DNA from: Chelonoidis abingdonii
Lineage: Eukaryota; Chordata; Testudines; Testudinidae
DNA length: 64,000 bases
Direction of reading: 5' to 3'
Assembly (NCBI RefSeq): GCF_003597395.2
Contig: NC_133778.1
Location: forward strand, 11,270,546 to 11,334,545
Shown in pieces: positions 13,201 through 28,200 of the stretch. Both the position numbers and the translations under genes were made by a program. The notes below the pieces were generated by a model. The model was not told where the DNA came from. It ran no database searches and saw only the letters and a list, made by a program, of their open reading frames with translations. Within the stretch, counting starts at the first letter, position 1. Every line of letters begins with the position of its first letter.

Positions 13201-16200
13201 TGTGGTTCACAAACTACTCTGGCCTGGTACACCAGCCAATCATCCTAGCCTGGGTCAGGATGTGAACCCAGGTTCCAGTGGATATAAGACACTGGGCTAG
13301 GGCTCACTGTACCAATTAGCTATCCCACCAAATCCCAAACTGTAAAAGGTGCTGTGATATTTATTTGCCCAATCCATAACAGTGTTGCAATTGCTCTTAT
13401 GATTAATCAAATATTCAATATGTGTCATTATGGTTGGTGAAAACCACATGCTAAAATAGGTATGGTTTATCAACAAGTATGTTTTCAATATAACTTTAAC
13501 AATGCTGAAATAATTGTCCTGCCGAACAATGCAATCAAATGAGAATGCCAATGAACTTGGCTCTGTAGTGATGGACATAAGCACCATCATACTGAGTCAG
13601 ACCAGTGGTCTATCTAGTCCAGTTCCTGTCTCCGACTGTGGCCAGTACGTGAGCTTCAGAGGGGAGAATACAAAACAGGGCAATTTTGGAGAGATCCCCC
13701 TCTTCTTACTCTCCCAGCTTCTGGCAGTCAGGGTTGCCCTGAGCATGGGGTTGGATCCCTGTCCATCTTGACTAATAACCACTGATGGATCTATGCTCCA
13801 TGAATGCATCTAGTTCCTTTTTGAACCTGTTATACTTTTGGCCATCACAACACCCATGGCAACGAGTTCCACAGGTTAATTGTGCACTGTATGAGAAAGA
13901 ACTTCCTTTTGTTTGTATTAAATCTGATGCCTAGTCATTTCATTGGGTGGCCCCTGGTTTTTGCATCAATGGCGCTGAAAGACTTGTACTGTATTCCAGC
14001 CATCCTCCAAACAAACTTTCCCACATTTTAACTGTTTAGAGCCAGGTTCTTTAGAGCTATACCTAAAGTTCCAGGGTGGAATTTTCAATAAGTGGGTAAG
14101 TGACTTGGGAGTACAAGTACCATTGATTTCCTGTGGGATTTGTGCTCCTAAGTCACTTAACCACTTTTGCAAATCCCACCGCTGACTCCAAAGAATTAGT
14201 ACCAGATACGTGTGTCTGTAGATGCTGACAGTTATTTTCTTCCTTCCTCTCTCTTCTAGATGTTTTTCCCCAAAGAACTGCAGAAATCAATGGACAAGAT
14301 GTTAGGCCTCCTCAAAGAGATGGAACATTTCAGGAACCAGGTGGCGTCTGGCATGCGTCCACTGCTAGAAGCAATTAATTCATTTAAAAAGCTACGGCAG
14401 TCTAGAAATGTGCCCCTCTCCAAGGTGTGTATTAGTATGGGAAAGGTCCTGAGCTAAAATGCCTTTGGAGTAGTTACACAGTGTTGTCCGTAGAATCTCT
14501 AAGTGCATCAAGGGAAGTAGCCAGTGGTCAGCAAGTCTCTGTTGGGATACTGAGAAAGTTCTTGTTTGGAATGATGTAGGTAGCAGAGGGACAGTCACAA
14601 GGTTGGTTGGGGCAAGGAGAGGAATGAAAACACAGAAGACTTACAGCTATGTTGAAGTGGGGTAACTAGGAAGGAGATTAAAGGAGACCTACAGGCACAT
14701 TGAAAAGACCCAGCAAGAGGATAATAAAAACAGCATGAAAGCAGGGGCACTGGAATAATTCATATGAGGTAGGGGTGCTGAGAGCCCTTAACCCAAACTG
14801 TAAAGCCTGTATATGATAGAAACCACTTCAAGCCAGGGGGTGTGGTAGCACCCCTAGTTCCAGGACCTATGCATGGGAGTGACACAGCAAGGGCCTGATC
14901 TGGGCCCGTTCCCCAAGACCCACACTGCTTCCTCCATTCCACCCCAGATCTCCGCTGCTCACTGCGTCCCTCTTCCACAGGGTGGGTGGCAGCTCGGCCC
15001 TATGTGTCTAGGGTGGGCGACTAGGAGCTCCTCTGGCTGCAGCAGGCCTTCAGGTCTTCTTCTTTTATTGGGGAGGAGCACTCCGGCTTGTGGGTGGGCA
15101 GGGCCTTGGGCAGAAGAGGCAGGGCAGGTGGGCTAGCCTCCCCAAAGTGGGGGCTCGCCGGCTGCCCATGAGCCTGATCCAAAGCCAACAAAAGTCTCCC
15201 ATCAACTTCAGTGAGCTTTGGCTAGGGCCAGCTCTAGCAATTTTGCCGCCCCAAGCACGGTGGCACACCGTGGGGGGCGCTCTGCCGCTTGCCAGTCCCG
15301 CGGCTCTGGTGGAGCTCCCGCAGGCGTGCCTGCGAATGCTCCACCGGAGCTGCGGGACCAGCAGACCCTCTGCAGGCACGCCTGCGGGAGCTCCACTGGA
15401 ACTGCCTGCCGCCCTCCCGGCAACTGGCAGAGCACCCCCCGTGGTGTGCCGCCCCAAGCCCGCATTTGTCGCACTGGGGCCTGGAGCCGGCCCTGGCTTT
15501 GGCTCAGGCAATCATCACACTTACCATGGTGATTACGCTTAGCAGCCAACTGGCTGGTCATGGTGCCTTACGCTATCCCTAGGACTTGGTACCTTCCTTC
15601 TGCAGCTCATCTCTTGTCCTGTCATTATGATTCTTTCGCTTTATGGGAGTAAATCTTGCTCTACATACTCACCTTGAAATCAATGAAAGTTGAGGATGCT
15701 CTGCACCTTACAGGAGACATCCAGCATGTCTCATGATTGGATTCTCAACACCTTTATATAAATTTGCCAACTGCTCACACACATCAGCACAAATTATCCT
15801 TTGATACTGATGCTTTTCATTCATATTTATAAATAAGCGTGCAAAGGACCAAGCCAGATATTTTCAGGTTTTCCAAGGAAAGTCCCTTGTTTTGTACACA
15901 GATAAACTCTTCTCCAAAAGCCTTCATAAATGCGGTTTACTTCTCCCACTGAAATAAGGCGCTTTAAAAAGACAGGTGTTTTTGTTTGCTTTTGGTTTTT
16001 GTCCCATAGGCATTGTTGAAAACAACCAACATAACAGTAACTCATGGATCATTTAAGTCCATTTCAAAAGCGCTCTGCAATGAGGAAATCACACCCTTGT
16101 TTTTTGAATCTTTGCTGCCTGATTTTGGAGCTCCAAAAAGACCTAGTTCTTCTACCCAGGATGAAAATGTACAGAAAATCATGAGGAAATATGGCATTCC

Positions 16201-19200
16201 CCAGGATTCCAGTGAGTTTGCTGCAAAAGACGCACCACAAGAGAAAACACGTTCTCAGAGAATTCAGTTAGACTTAAATAGAAGGTTGAAAAATTGCATG
16301 GGCTAGAATCTCTTCTCTTTTGCACTAATTATAAACTGGTATAACTCAGTTTACTTCAATGGAGCTTCCCTGATTCATAATGAGAATCTTCCCCCTTCCC
16401 CCAAGCTGGTTGAAATTTTTCAGACAAAACTTTCCATTTGAACAATTGCTTTTATTTTCAATGAAAATGTTGTGAAAAACTGTGTTGACATTTTTAAAAC
16501 TGTTTATTACTTTTTCCCTCGCATCTTCCTGATGCCATTATCTAAATGGGGTGACAATTTTTTGGTTATTGAAAAATCTGGGTTTTGGTCAAGCAAATGT
16601 TCTTTCCATGGGTTTATTTCTAACCTTGAGAAGCAATCGAAAAAAAATCTTGACATTTTTTGCAATTTAAAAAAAAAGTTTTGAAGTTCTAGCCCCTGCA
16701 GGTTTAGCAGCACACAAACGCATCAGATCAAACGCTCAGCTGGTTTAAACTGGCTAAGCTGCATTGAAATCAATGGCGCTATGCCGACTTCCACCAGCTT
16801 GTTATTGTATCAGTTCTTTGTGGAGCACTGATTGATTGATGATGGAACTATAATGTTTCATGATGTAGCAGTTTGTGTGGAAGGTGATGTGTTTTTTTGT
16901 GCAAGATGCTGTGTTCTATGACAGCTTGGGTCAGGGTGTCCCTGCCGCTTCCACAAGTGGAGATGACTCGGAGCTAGCAGATCCTGGTGGAGAAGTGGGG
17001 AATGCAGCCTTCACGGCATTGTCCCTCTCTTCCCCCAAACCTGCAGTAATCCATCTGTGGGAATCAGGCTCCAAAGGCCAGGTGAGAGTCGATGTGGCTG
17101 GGAGACACAGCTGCCTTCCACAGCTCTATGGGAACTCATGAAGTCCCTTTTCTCGACATAGGTCTTTTTCCCCTAGACATCTGTCTCTTCCATTTTATGT
17201 AACAAAAAAGAGCTGTGCATTTGTTTTGAACACTGGGGACAGAAAAATTTTGGAGCTGACCCAAGCGTTTCTGATTAGATCCAGCACTCAAGCTGTTCTA
17301 GGCCAAACCCTCAGCTGGTGCAAATCTGCATAGCTCTGTTCAGTGGAGCTCTGCTGATGTACACCCGCTAAGGATCTGGCTTACTAAGCTTATGGGTGAC
17401 TTATTTTCGTAAAGCTTAAAAAGGAAAACTCAGGCTTCTGAGAGGAGTAGGGCAGCGGCTTAATGCTTTCTCATCTCCCAATTCCCACGGTGGTCTGGTT
17501 TTAGGACTTGACAGGTCAGTGCCTTTATCCTGATGTGTCGTTTTTTCCAGCTGCACTGACATTATTAGCTCCTCCTAGTTCACAAAACTCCATTTAACCT
17601 TAAAGCAGAAAAAGCTCTGTTAGAACAATGAGAATCTTGCTGTCTTGATTTCAGCAACAGGAGAGCTTGGGGTGGATTAGTTCTGTCAAGAGATATTACA
17701 CCAGTCAGCGCAGAGAGAGTTATGCAGACATTAATTGGACACAACAACAAAAATACTCGTGGGAACTATCGTGCATCTACTTTATTTGTGCTATTTGTTG
17801 TTTTGTTTGCCTTGCAGCGCCATTCTGCTTATCATTTTATCTGGATTTGGTTAGTACCTCTACTGGAGCTTTAATATGGTCTTTCCTTAAGCCTTTGCTG
17901 TTTGGGAAGATTCTGTATACACCAGACACCCCAGAAACTCGAGCAATCATGGAAAAGGTATGATGTTGTAAATACTAAGAGGAGCTCTGGTCAAGCAAAT
18001 CCCAGTGACAGGACTTCTTGCTGGGTCTCCAGTGCAGGCTGTTTTTTTGGAGAAGCAGCAGAATTCTGCTTTCTGCCTGCAGTGGAAGTGTTAGACTTGG
18101 TTGATAACCCCCTGGGGGAAAACTGAATCTTGAAGCATTACTACAGAACATAGCTGATGTGGTCTCAAACTGGGAGTAATCTAAGGCTTCTAAGACACTC
18201 TGAGATGAAAGAAGAATGTAGATCAGTCATCAGCAAAGAATTGTTTAATGCATTTAAATTCAAAATGGGAGTGAGGTACCGACTGTGGGGTGTTGGATGG
18301 GACCAACTGAAATTATGGAAGGTGGATCCTAATTTTGCAAGTATTCAGAGCTGGAGGTTTGCTTTGGACCCATCGCTGATTGGGTCATCCTTAGAAATAC
18401 TGAGGTTAGATAAGCTTGCAAATCCTTCAGAACTTCCAGTGCATGGTAGCTTTGTATTTCTGTTTGTGGGAAGGTACTGCAGAGAGAATCCCGATCTCCA
18501 AGAAACAAAACTACAAATGAAAGTGAAAGGCAGCAAATTTAAACTGAGGAAAGAGAAGCATGGCTTCATGCAATGCACAGCCTCTGGGGCTTTTTGAGAC
18601 AAGCTGTCACTGAGGCCAAGAGCTTAGCAAGATTACAAAAGGGACTGGACATTTAGACAGATAACAAGAATATCCAGAATCATATTAGAAAGAATGTAAT
18701 AAAAAACAACGATGAAACTCTGTGTCCATTGAAATCAATGACATAACTTCCATCAACTTCAATGGGGCCAGGCTTTAACCCCAAGAGTTTTGGAAGTGAT
18801 GTAGACACTCACTCTTCAAGGCGTAAACCAACCTCTAGTGAATGGGGGTTGGAAAAATATTTCTCTGTGCTCAGGTTATCCCATAACTATCTACTTCATG
18901 GGGTTTCTTGCCCCTTAATCTGAAGCAGTTGGTGCTGGCCACAGAGACAGAATGTGGGACTGGCGGACCCCAGGTCTCATATAGTCTGGCAATTCCTATG
19001 GTCTACGGGTCCATTGAAAAAGAAGATTGTTAAAGAGGCAGTGACAATTGAAATCTACTACTTTGTGAATGTGGCAGGCAAGTAGTTTCATTTGCATGAA
19101 ACATCCAAGCAGCACTGGAAATGTACGGGGCATTACAGAGTTTGGAAGGATTTCTCTGCAAAAGGCCTTAGACCCATATCACTCCTGGCATAAGCAAAGG

Positions 19201-22200
19201 ATTATCTTCCATTAATGTCAGTGGCAATTGCTCTCCCCTCATCAGAACTGACTTAGGTCCTTCATCACAGCGAGCGCTGTATAACCCAACAAGAAAACAG
19301 AGAGTTTTGTGACTGCACTACATTACTGCTCTGTGCTAACTAGGTAGGGAGCTGAGGTCAATAGCCTTTAGTAGCTTCTGAAGGAGTTTTTGGGGAGGAA
19401 AATGGTTGATTCTTGATTAACAGAACTGGACTTTTATTCTTGGTCATAGAGCAAGTCTACACTTAAAACGCTTTAAGCTTCTCCCGCCAACAAAGCACTG
19501 TCTATGCAGGGGGCTAGGTTGGTATAAACGACGTCGTTCAGGAGTGGGGACTTTTCAGACCTCTGAGTGACGTAGTTATACTGATATAGGTCTGAAGTTT
19601 AGACCAGACCTTAGCCATAATACTTAAGGCCCCAATCCAGCAAAGCATTTAAGCAGGTGCTGAAGTCCAGCCCTGTTTAGGAAAACAGTGAAACATAGGC
19701 TAAACGTTAAGCACTTACATGTGACGGAGGCATGTGTTGCAGTTAAAGACATGTTAAAGTTAAGTATGTGCTTAAGCAGTCAGCAGAATAGGGATGGACT
19801 GCTGAATAGGGGGCCTAAAGAAGGAAAAACTTGTTCAATGTCATGGTCAAGCATCATGGAAATATCAATTTAGCTTTTTGTAAACAGGTCAAATGGATTT
19901 ATTTTATGTGTTTGTTTTTATTTGTTTTTTAAGTCTAATGCAACCCTGAAGCAAATGGCTGATCTAATGCAAAAGTCCCAGGAATGGCTGGACAAGTCAC
20001 CATTGATCATGAATTCACTGACTACGTTAAACCAAACAATTCCAGTTGTCAAGGTATTATCTCACAGCTAACAGGGTCCCTTTGTCACTCAAGTAAACAA
20101 AAAACAGGGGCAGAACCTAGCTGATATAAATTGTTATAGCTCCATTACCGTCCACCAACAATACAAAGCACAAGAGATTTTAAAGGGGCACCTTTTCAGA
20201 GCTAACCCTTCCTTCTGAAATACTTACAATACGTCCTCTAAAACTTCCAAGTATCAGAGGGGTAGCCGTGTTAGTCTGGATCTGTAAAAGCAGCAAAGAG
20301 TCCTGTGGCATCTTATAGACTAACAGACGTATCGGAGCATGAGCTTTCGGGGGTGAATACCCACTTCATCGGATGCATGCATGCATCCGACAAAGTGAGT
20401 ATTCACCCACGAAAGCTCATGCTCCGATACGTCTGTTAGTCTATAAGGTGCCACAGGACTCTTTGCTGCTAAAACTTCCAACACACTGAGGAGAGATGGT
20501 TGGCTGTACAAAGGGGAGAATCTCTTAGGTTTGTAAATGCAATTGCCTTCTGCTTGACATAGCAATCAAAGCTGGGTGACTCATTACAAGGCCCGTGCCA
20601 GCCTGAGATACCAAAGAAGTGGTTCTTCTCAGGAAGCAGAAAAGGGGGATAATACCTAGTTCTCCTCATTAGAAAAGTGCCTGAGAGCCTAGAGGATGAA
20701 CAGATGCCATCCTTCCTTTGTAGCTCAACGAGGAAAAATATTTAAATATCAAGGTAAAACTTCAGACTCTCTTCATGAGGGAAAAGTCACTGCTCAGACT
20801 TGGAAAGCTGTAACATGCCTCCTCTTTCTACTCACTCTTCACGCTCAAGTTCCTTTGAGGCCTTAGCAGCAATGATTGGCTTCTTTTTCGTTAAGAAACA
20901 GAACACAGCCTGCTATAGAAATGATACCTTGGGAACACAGAGTAATTATTAACAGGTCCCAGTGGGAGAAATTCATCACAGTGTAAAGGGCATAGCTAGA
21001 CTCCTGGAAAATCCAGGATGGTGCGTGTGAGAGTCAGAGGTGAAACGTTCTCCACTGAGCGGACTCATTTGTGAAATGAGCTCTTAGAGATTCAGCTAAA
21101 CTAAAACCTGAAGGCCTGAGGCTCATTTACACTCAGGCCCCTGTGTGCTGTGCTCTGTGTAAGGTTCCCTTACAGGGTGTGTCTACACAGCATTTTGGAG
21201 CCCATGAGTACGAGCCTCCCAGGAGGGTCGAAAGACTCAGGCTAGCACAGCTCATGCTAATGTTCTAAAAACAGCTGTATAGATGGGGCTGGACCTTGGG
21301 TTCTGAAGCCTAAGGAGAGGAGTGGGTTGGAGATTTCAAGCCACAACATCAAAGCATTGGCTGTGCAGCTATTTTTAGAGTGCTGGGGCAAACCTCACCA
21401 ACCCCAGCCTGCTGATCTGGGCTGGAAAGCTTGCTCCTGCAGGCTCCAAAACCGTAGATACACCACAAGTGGGTAGAAATTACATTTGCACCTACTTTAA
21501 CATCTCCGTGTCACTAAGGATTCAGGCCTAAGTACTGTCCAGAACCAATCCGATGCCCGGTGACATCAGTGTGAGTGTTTTCCATTGAATCAGGCCCTTA
21601 GAGGGCTGTAAGACACCGACATTGGCTAAAGTTTTCTCACCTTAACTGAAACCAAGTGAAGAGAGGAGGCTCAAGGAGGGTGTAAGGAACATGGAGGGAC
21701 TCCAAAGGGGATGAATGTCACTCTCGCTCTCTCTCTCATTTGATAGAATACCCTGCAGAATCCATTCGTGCAAGTTTTTATCAGACTCATGGTGAAGCTG
21801 GATGCTATCGAACTGCTGAGCCAAATAAACGAACTGGGTAAGTCGCTATTCATACACCTCCTATTTCTATAACAGCGCTTGGACCATCACAACTGCTGCA
21901 CTGCCTTAGCCCATTGGTGTAACGATTCCTGCTGGCCAGTAGCTGATGCTTTAGTGCCAATCAAACTCATCCATAGTGTATATTTGCAATGCTTCATGCT
22001 TTGTGTGGCTGGAAAGATTCCTCCTTCACCCTCTTGAAATATCAGCATATATCCTGAGCAATGTGGTTTGAGTGCCCACATTATGGATGGATAACACAGA
22101 AGGGGAGAGAAAGGGAGCATTATGATCCTTGTTTTACAGATGGGAAACTGAGGCATAGGGAGATTAAGTGATCCACCATACACAGGAATTCTGTGGCAGA

Positions 22201-25200
22201 TTTTGCCTTGACGTGCAGGCTCCTCAGTCCCAATCTTGTACCTTAGCCCAGTGCTACTCATCCTCTCCATAAATATGTCTTATGTGGCATAGAATCATAG
22301 AATGTCAGGGTTGGAAGGGACCTCAGGACGTCATCTAGTCCAACCCCCTGCTCAAAGCAGGACCAATCCCCAAATAAATCATCCCAGCCAGGGCTTTGTC
22401 AAGCCTCACCTTAAAAACCTCTAAGGAAGAAGATTCCACCACCTCCCTAGGTAACCCATTACGGTGCTTCACCAGCTCCTAGTGAAAAAGTTTTTCCTAA
22501 TATCGAACCTAAAGCTCCCCCACTGCAACTTGAGACCATTACTCCTTGTTCTGTCATCGGGTACCACTGAGAACAGTCTATGACCTGGGCTACGTAGAGG
22601 ATCAGACTAGATGATGATAATGGTCATGTTCCAGTACCAGATAAGGCCTGGCTCCAGAGCTTGCATATACACATCTGATGTGTTCATCATAAGATCCCTT
22701 AATGCTCTGCTAGGTCTGGCTGAGGTTCCTTTAAACCAATGGTCACTAACTCGTCGATCGCAATTGACCGGTCAGTCCTGAAGCCTCAGCCATTCGATTG
22801 CAATCTCCAGGCCGCTAAATGTCCAGCGCTGCAGGGGCTCAGGCAGGCTACCTGCCTGCCACGGGCCCATACTGCTTCTGCAAGTGTGGCTGCTGACTTG
22901 TCTCTGTGGCCCCTGGGGGAAAGGTTGGGGTGAGGCTGTGTACTGCCCGGAAACTGACCAATGGGAGCTGCGGGGGTGGAGCTTGCAAGAGCGGGCAGCG
23001 CATGGAGACTCACTGCCGCCCTCCCTCCAGGGGCCACGTGCAGAGATGTGCCAGCAGCCAGTCGCTTCTGGGAGTGGCGTGGAGCCACAGCAGGCAGGCA
23101 GCCTACCTGAGCCCTGCTGCGCTGACCAGGAGCCAACTGTGCTAAGCACCTCCTGGCTGGAGCCTACACCTCGCATCGCCTTCTGGACCCTCACCCCCAA
23201 CCCAGAGCTCCCTCCAGGACCTCGCACCCCCTCCCACACCCCAATCCCCTGCCCCAGCCCAGAGCCTCCTCCTGCACACAAACTGCCTCCCAGAGCCTGC
23301 ACCCCTCACCTTCTCCTGCACCCCAACACGCTGCACCAGCCTGGAGCCCCCTCTGCACCAAACTCCCCCCCGGGGCCCACACCCCTCACCCCCTCCTGCC
23401 ACCCAATCCCCTGCATCAGTCTCAGCCAATGCACACCCCACAGTTGAGAATGTTACACTGATTTGTGACAATCCCTGAAGGATTTTGGATCTATAAACCA
23501 CAAACAACACTAATATAAAGTAAAACTCATGAACTGTCCAGTGGATTCTGTGAGATTAGGTGCAGTGTGACCATATGACCCCCTGCACCCAAATTCCCTC
23601 CCAGAGCTTGCACCCCAACCCCCTGTCCCAGGCTCAGCCTGCAGCCCCCTCCCACACTCTGAACCCCTCCGCCCCAGCCCAGAGCCTGCACCTCCTCCTG
23701 CACCAGCCTGGTCAAAGTGAGTGAGGATGGGGGAGAGTGAGCGACAGAGGAAGCGAGGGAATTGAGTGAGCGAGGCGGGAAAGGGCAAGGCCTTAGGGAA
23801 AGGGCAGGGCCTCGGGGAAGGAGCAGGGTAGATCCTAGGTTGATCTTAAGTTCAAAATGTGATCTTGTACGTAAAAAGGTTGGAGACCACTGCTTTAAAT
23901 GAACACCATACCACCTAATGGCTGAACAGTGTAATACGGTTTAACATTCTGTTATAATAATAGTCCCTTCTGGCCTCAAAATCTATGAAAAATAGTCTTA
24001 AAAATCAAAGGACCTAGTTTAAATGACTCGGATCCTGAATGTTAGTCAAATAGACGTTGCAAGAGAATCTCTGCAGTAAATTGTATTAATCCCCTCTGCC
24101 CACCAGAGGACACTGTTCAGACATAATTATCCATCCAGATAGGGAATTGGAAGTCTGATGGGAAGTGGTTTTAATAGTTCACTCACATCAGAACTGGAGT
24201 TTTGCTTTAAAGTTTTCATGTCTCTCAACCTCCACCCCCGCCCCTCTACCCGCCTCCCTACTCCTTCAGTAGAGTAAAGTAGCAGACACTTTAAGAACAT
24301 AAGAACGACCATACTGGGTCAGTCCAAAGGTCCATCTAGCCCAGCATCCTGTCTTCTGACAGTGGCCAATGACAAGTGTTCCAGAGGGAATGAACAGAAC
24401 AGGTGATTCTCAAGTGATCCATCCCTTGTCACCCATTCTCAGCTTCTGACAAACAGAGGCTAGGGACACCATCTCTGCCCATCCTGGCTAATACCATTGA
24501 TGGATCTATCCTCCGTGAACTTATCTAGCTCTTTTTTGAACCCTGTTATAGTCTTGGCCTTCACAACATCCTCTGGCAAGGAGTTCCATGGGTTGACTGT
24601 GCGTTGTGTGAAAAAATTCTTTATTTGTTAGTTTTAAACCTGCTGCTTATTAATTTTATTTGGCGACCGCTAGTTCTTGTGTTATGAGGACGAATAAATT
24701 ACACTTCCTTATTTACTTTCTCCGCACAGGTCATGATTTGATAGATCTCTATCATACCCTCCCTCCCCCCATTCATCTCTTTTTTTCAAGCTGAAAAATC
24801 CCAGTCTTTTTAATCTCTCCTCATATGGAAGCTGTTTCATACCCCTAATCATTTTTGTTGGCCTCTTTTGAATCTTTTCCAAATCCAATATAATTTTCTG
24901 AGATAGATCGACCACATCTGCACTCAGTATTCAAGATGTGGGCGTACCATTGAATTTATATAGAGGCAACATGATATTTTCTGTCTTATTTCCTATCCCT
25001 TTCTTAATGATTCCCAATATTCTGTTCATTTTTTTGACCGCCACTGCACACTGAGTGGATGTTTTCAAAGAACTGTCCACAATGACTCCAGCACAGCCTT
25101 TGTTTATGCCAGTGGAAGCTGATGTAGATCAGGTGTGAGTCCAGCTCATTGCAACCCATATCAGCACGCTGTGTAGAATGAAATCTGTGAACATAGTCAC

Positions 25201-28200
25201 CTACTGAGTGCAATCACCTGTCCTAACTGCAGCATAACCATCATCCTCGTGGCTGCTGTTCCACCGTAGTTACACTACATTAAGTAGTCACCATGTACAA
25301 CATCCATAAGACAGCAGTACCTTTATTGGCTGCATTAACAGGTCTGATACACACAGTACCATGGCAGACCTACCTCTTACTTGACGGGCTTAGATAAAAT
25401 AGATTGCGTTCTCTACTGAGCTAAAACAGATCAGCAGACATGGCTGAAAATCACTGGACGTGGAAGGAATGGAGAACATCATACACAGTTTAAAAAACCA
25501 GCAGATTAGCAGTAACCTCTGGTTTGAAATGGCCGTCACATTCCATAGTTGGCATTCTCCCAAAGACAAACTAATGAGCGTGTTAAGAATGATTAACCTA
25601 AAAATTGGGTCAACCACATGCATTCATTGCCCTGGTAAATGCAGAATAATATTTTATGATTAATGTTTAGTGTGATTGTTTTTCCATCCTTATTAGCATT
25701 AATGGCATAATGAAGTGATGGTTCCTTTGCTTCATTCCCCATCCCCCAGATGATATAATGTTGGAATTGCAGAACAACGCAGACATCATCAATCAGCTGG
25801 ACACATTATCTACCCTGGCAGTAAATGTATCCTCCTGTGTGTCGTTTGATCGCATTCAGGTGGCAAAAACCAGAGAGGAGCTGGAAATGGTAGCTAAAGA
25901 TCTTTTTTTGAGGAACGAACTTTTTGGAAGTAAGTGCCGTGTCCAGGTACAGAAATGCCTGTGTAATTAATGAATTAACCCTTTTTACCATGCTATCATG
26001 TGCAATAGCCGAAGTGCAGTTCATAAGTCAAGTGCTATACATAGAGTTCTATATTAGGAAGACAATAGGTCCCTGCAAACAATGCTCATCCTGCAATCTT
26101 CAGCCAGTCAGCCATGACATGTTGCATGGCCATGCCTCCTTATCACAGAAGACAGTAGGCTACAATTTGCTTCTTTTCATGCAGACTAGGTATAGGTAGC
26201 CCTTGGTATCCTGGCAAGGTGCCAATATGGTCTTCTGTTGAGCACCGTGGGAACCCTTTGGTGAATCTCCAGGATACAGAGCTGTCCTCCAGATAGGCCT
26301 GTAGAGGAAAAGGGATATGGAAAGCAAGTAATATGAAGAGACCACACCTTTCTTTAGCAGATCATAATGTTCTTGAAATGCTTTAATGAAACCAAATAGC
26401 CAAACAAATATTGTACGAGACGTATATTGGCAGATGAGAACTACATTCATAAAAGTCAGATGAATTTAGCCCATTAACTTTTGGCTATCATATCAAGTAG
26501 GGAAAATGAAAGGATCTTATGTGTGTCCTTGGTTTCTTTTTTAAAAGTATCAGAATGTGAGCTCAGGACTTTCTTGAAAGTCCCATAAACTGTTCTTTTT
26601 TAATATCCCATAATTCAGTCACCATTAAAAACATCTCCCTTATCAACAGAAACTTTACTAACCTTGATAATGTGATGTATCGGTAGTTATTAAAACTGAT
26701 TTCCTGTAAATCTATCATACATGAGATTTGATACTCTGTATATGGAATATTTATATTTTTTCTAGTCAGGTTAGATCTAAGACCACGGTTTTCCAAAAGT
26801 GACTAGTGTTTTGGGGTACCTCTGATACTGAGTGCTGACGTAGGAACAACTAAAAAGGGTCTGTTTTTCAGAGGGTGAGTTCTCAGCCCCAGAATCATCA
26901 GGCGGTTTTGGAAATGTCAGCATAAACAACAGCTAACTGTTGAGCAACAACAGCTAACTCTACTTTGACATGCTTGATAGTGACAACAAACTGCATAACC
27001 ATCTGAGCAGTAGGCTCTTTAGTTAAAAGACTGTTGGGTTTTAATATGTAAAAGGGTTATAAAAATGAGAAGTTCAGATTTGATACTTATATGTGGCACT
27101 ATCCTACTGCAATCATTCTTGACTGAAAAATAAACTTCACTTTGTTTTCTCAAGGTGTCATTTTCAAGCTACCATCAAGAAGTAGCAGACAGAGGAGAGC
27201 AACTCCTGGCAGTCTCTCCCTTCCTCCACTGGTCAATTATACCATCCGAATGAGCAGCAGGATTTCCCAAACGACGAATAGGATCAGGGAGAGGATCTGG
27301 ACCGTGGGCCCACATAATTCAGCCTCTCAGAGTCAGATCTACAGCCGAGCCTTTATCTATATCCAGGACAGTATCGAGAGAGCAATAATTGAGCTGCAGA
27401 CGGGGAAGAGTCCAGAGGAAATCGCTGTTCAAGTCCAGGCCACTCCCTACCCCTGCTACAATAAGGATATGTAAGTCCATGAGCTTTTAGTTGTTTAAAA
27501 CAAAACAATCATAGAATCATAGAGCTGTAGGGCTGGGCGGGACCTCAGGAAGTCAGCAAGTCCACACCCTTACACTGAGGCAGGACCAAGTAAAACTAGA
27601 CCATCACTGAGAGGTGTTTGTTTACAGTGTTCGTAAAATCATCCGGTGATGGGGATTTCACAGCCTTTCTTGGAAGCCTGTTCCAGAGCTTAACTACTCT
27701 TATAGCTAGAATTTTTTTTCTAATATCTAACCTAAATCTCCCTTCCTGTGGATTAAGCCCATTACTTCTTCTCAACGACAATGACTTGCAGAACATGGTA
27801 TACGTTAGCAGGATAATTACAATGGTCTTGGCCTATTCCAGTAGATGTATAAATGCAGATTATAGGTTAGGGCTGGGAAACTCATCTATTGAGAAACAAA
27901 AAGTCCCTAAATTTATGAGCCTAAATATGAGCTTTACGTTACTTGATATTATTTCAAGCTGCAGTATTTATTATTTGTTCCAGCAATTCCAGTTTAGACA
28001 TAGTTCAGAGTATGCAGTTCTGCTATATATGCCTCTCTCTCAGGTGCTGCAAGAGCTATAGAGGAGATGAGGTTGTAACCCTCCTCTCACTGTGACATTC
28101 CCCTCTGATGTTATCCGGACCAATCCTTGAGTCTGGGAGCCAACCTTACCTTGCTCTGTTCTGAGAACCCCCATTCCTGGGCTCTTTACGCACAGTGTCT

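Noticed and set aside
22772..23788. Overlapping proline/glycine-rich open frames up to 187 residues
   Set aside because: They come from the C-rich tandem interior of the hAT-type element on both strands, a low-complexity artefact.
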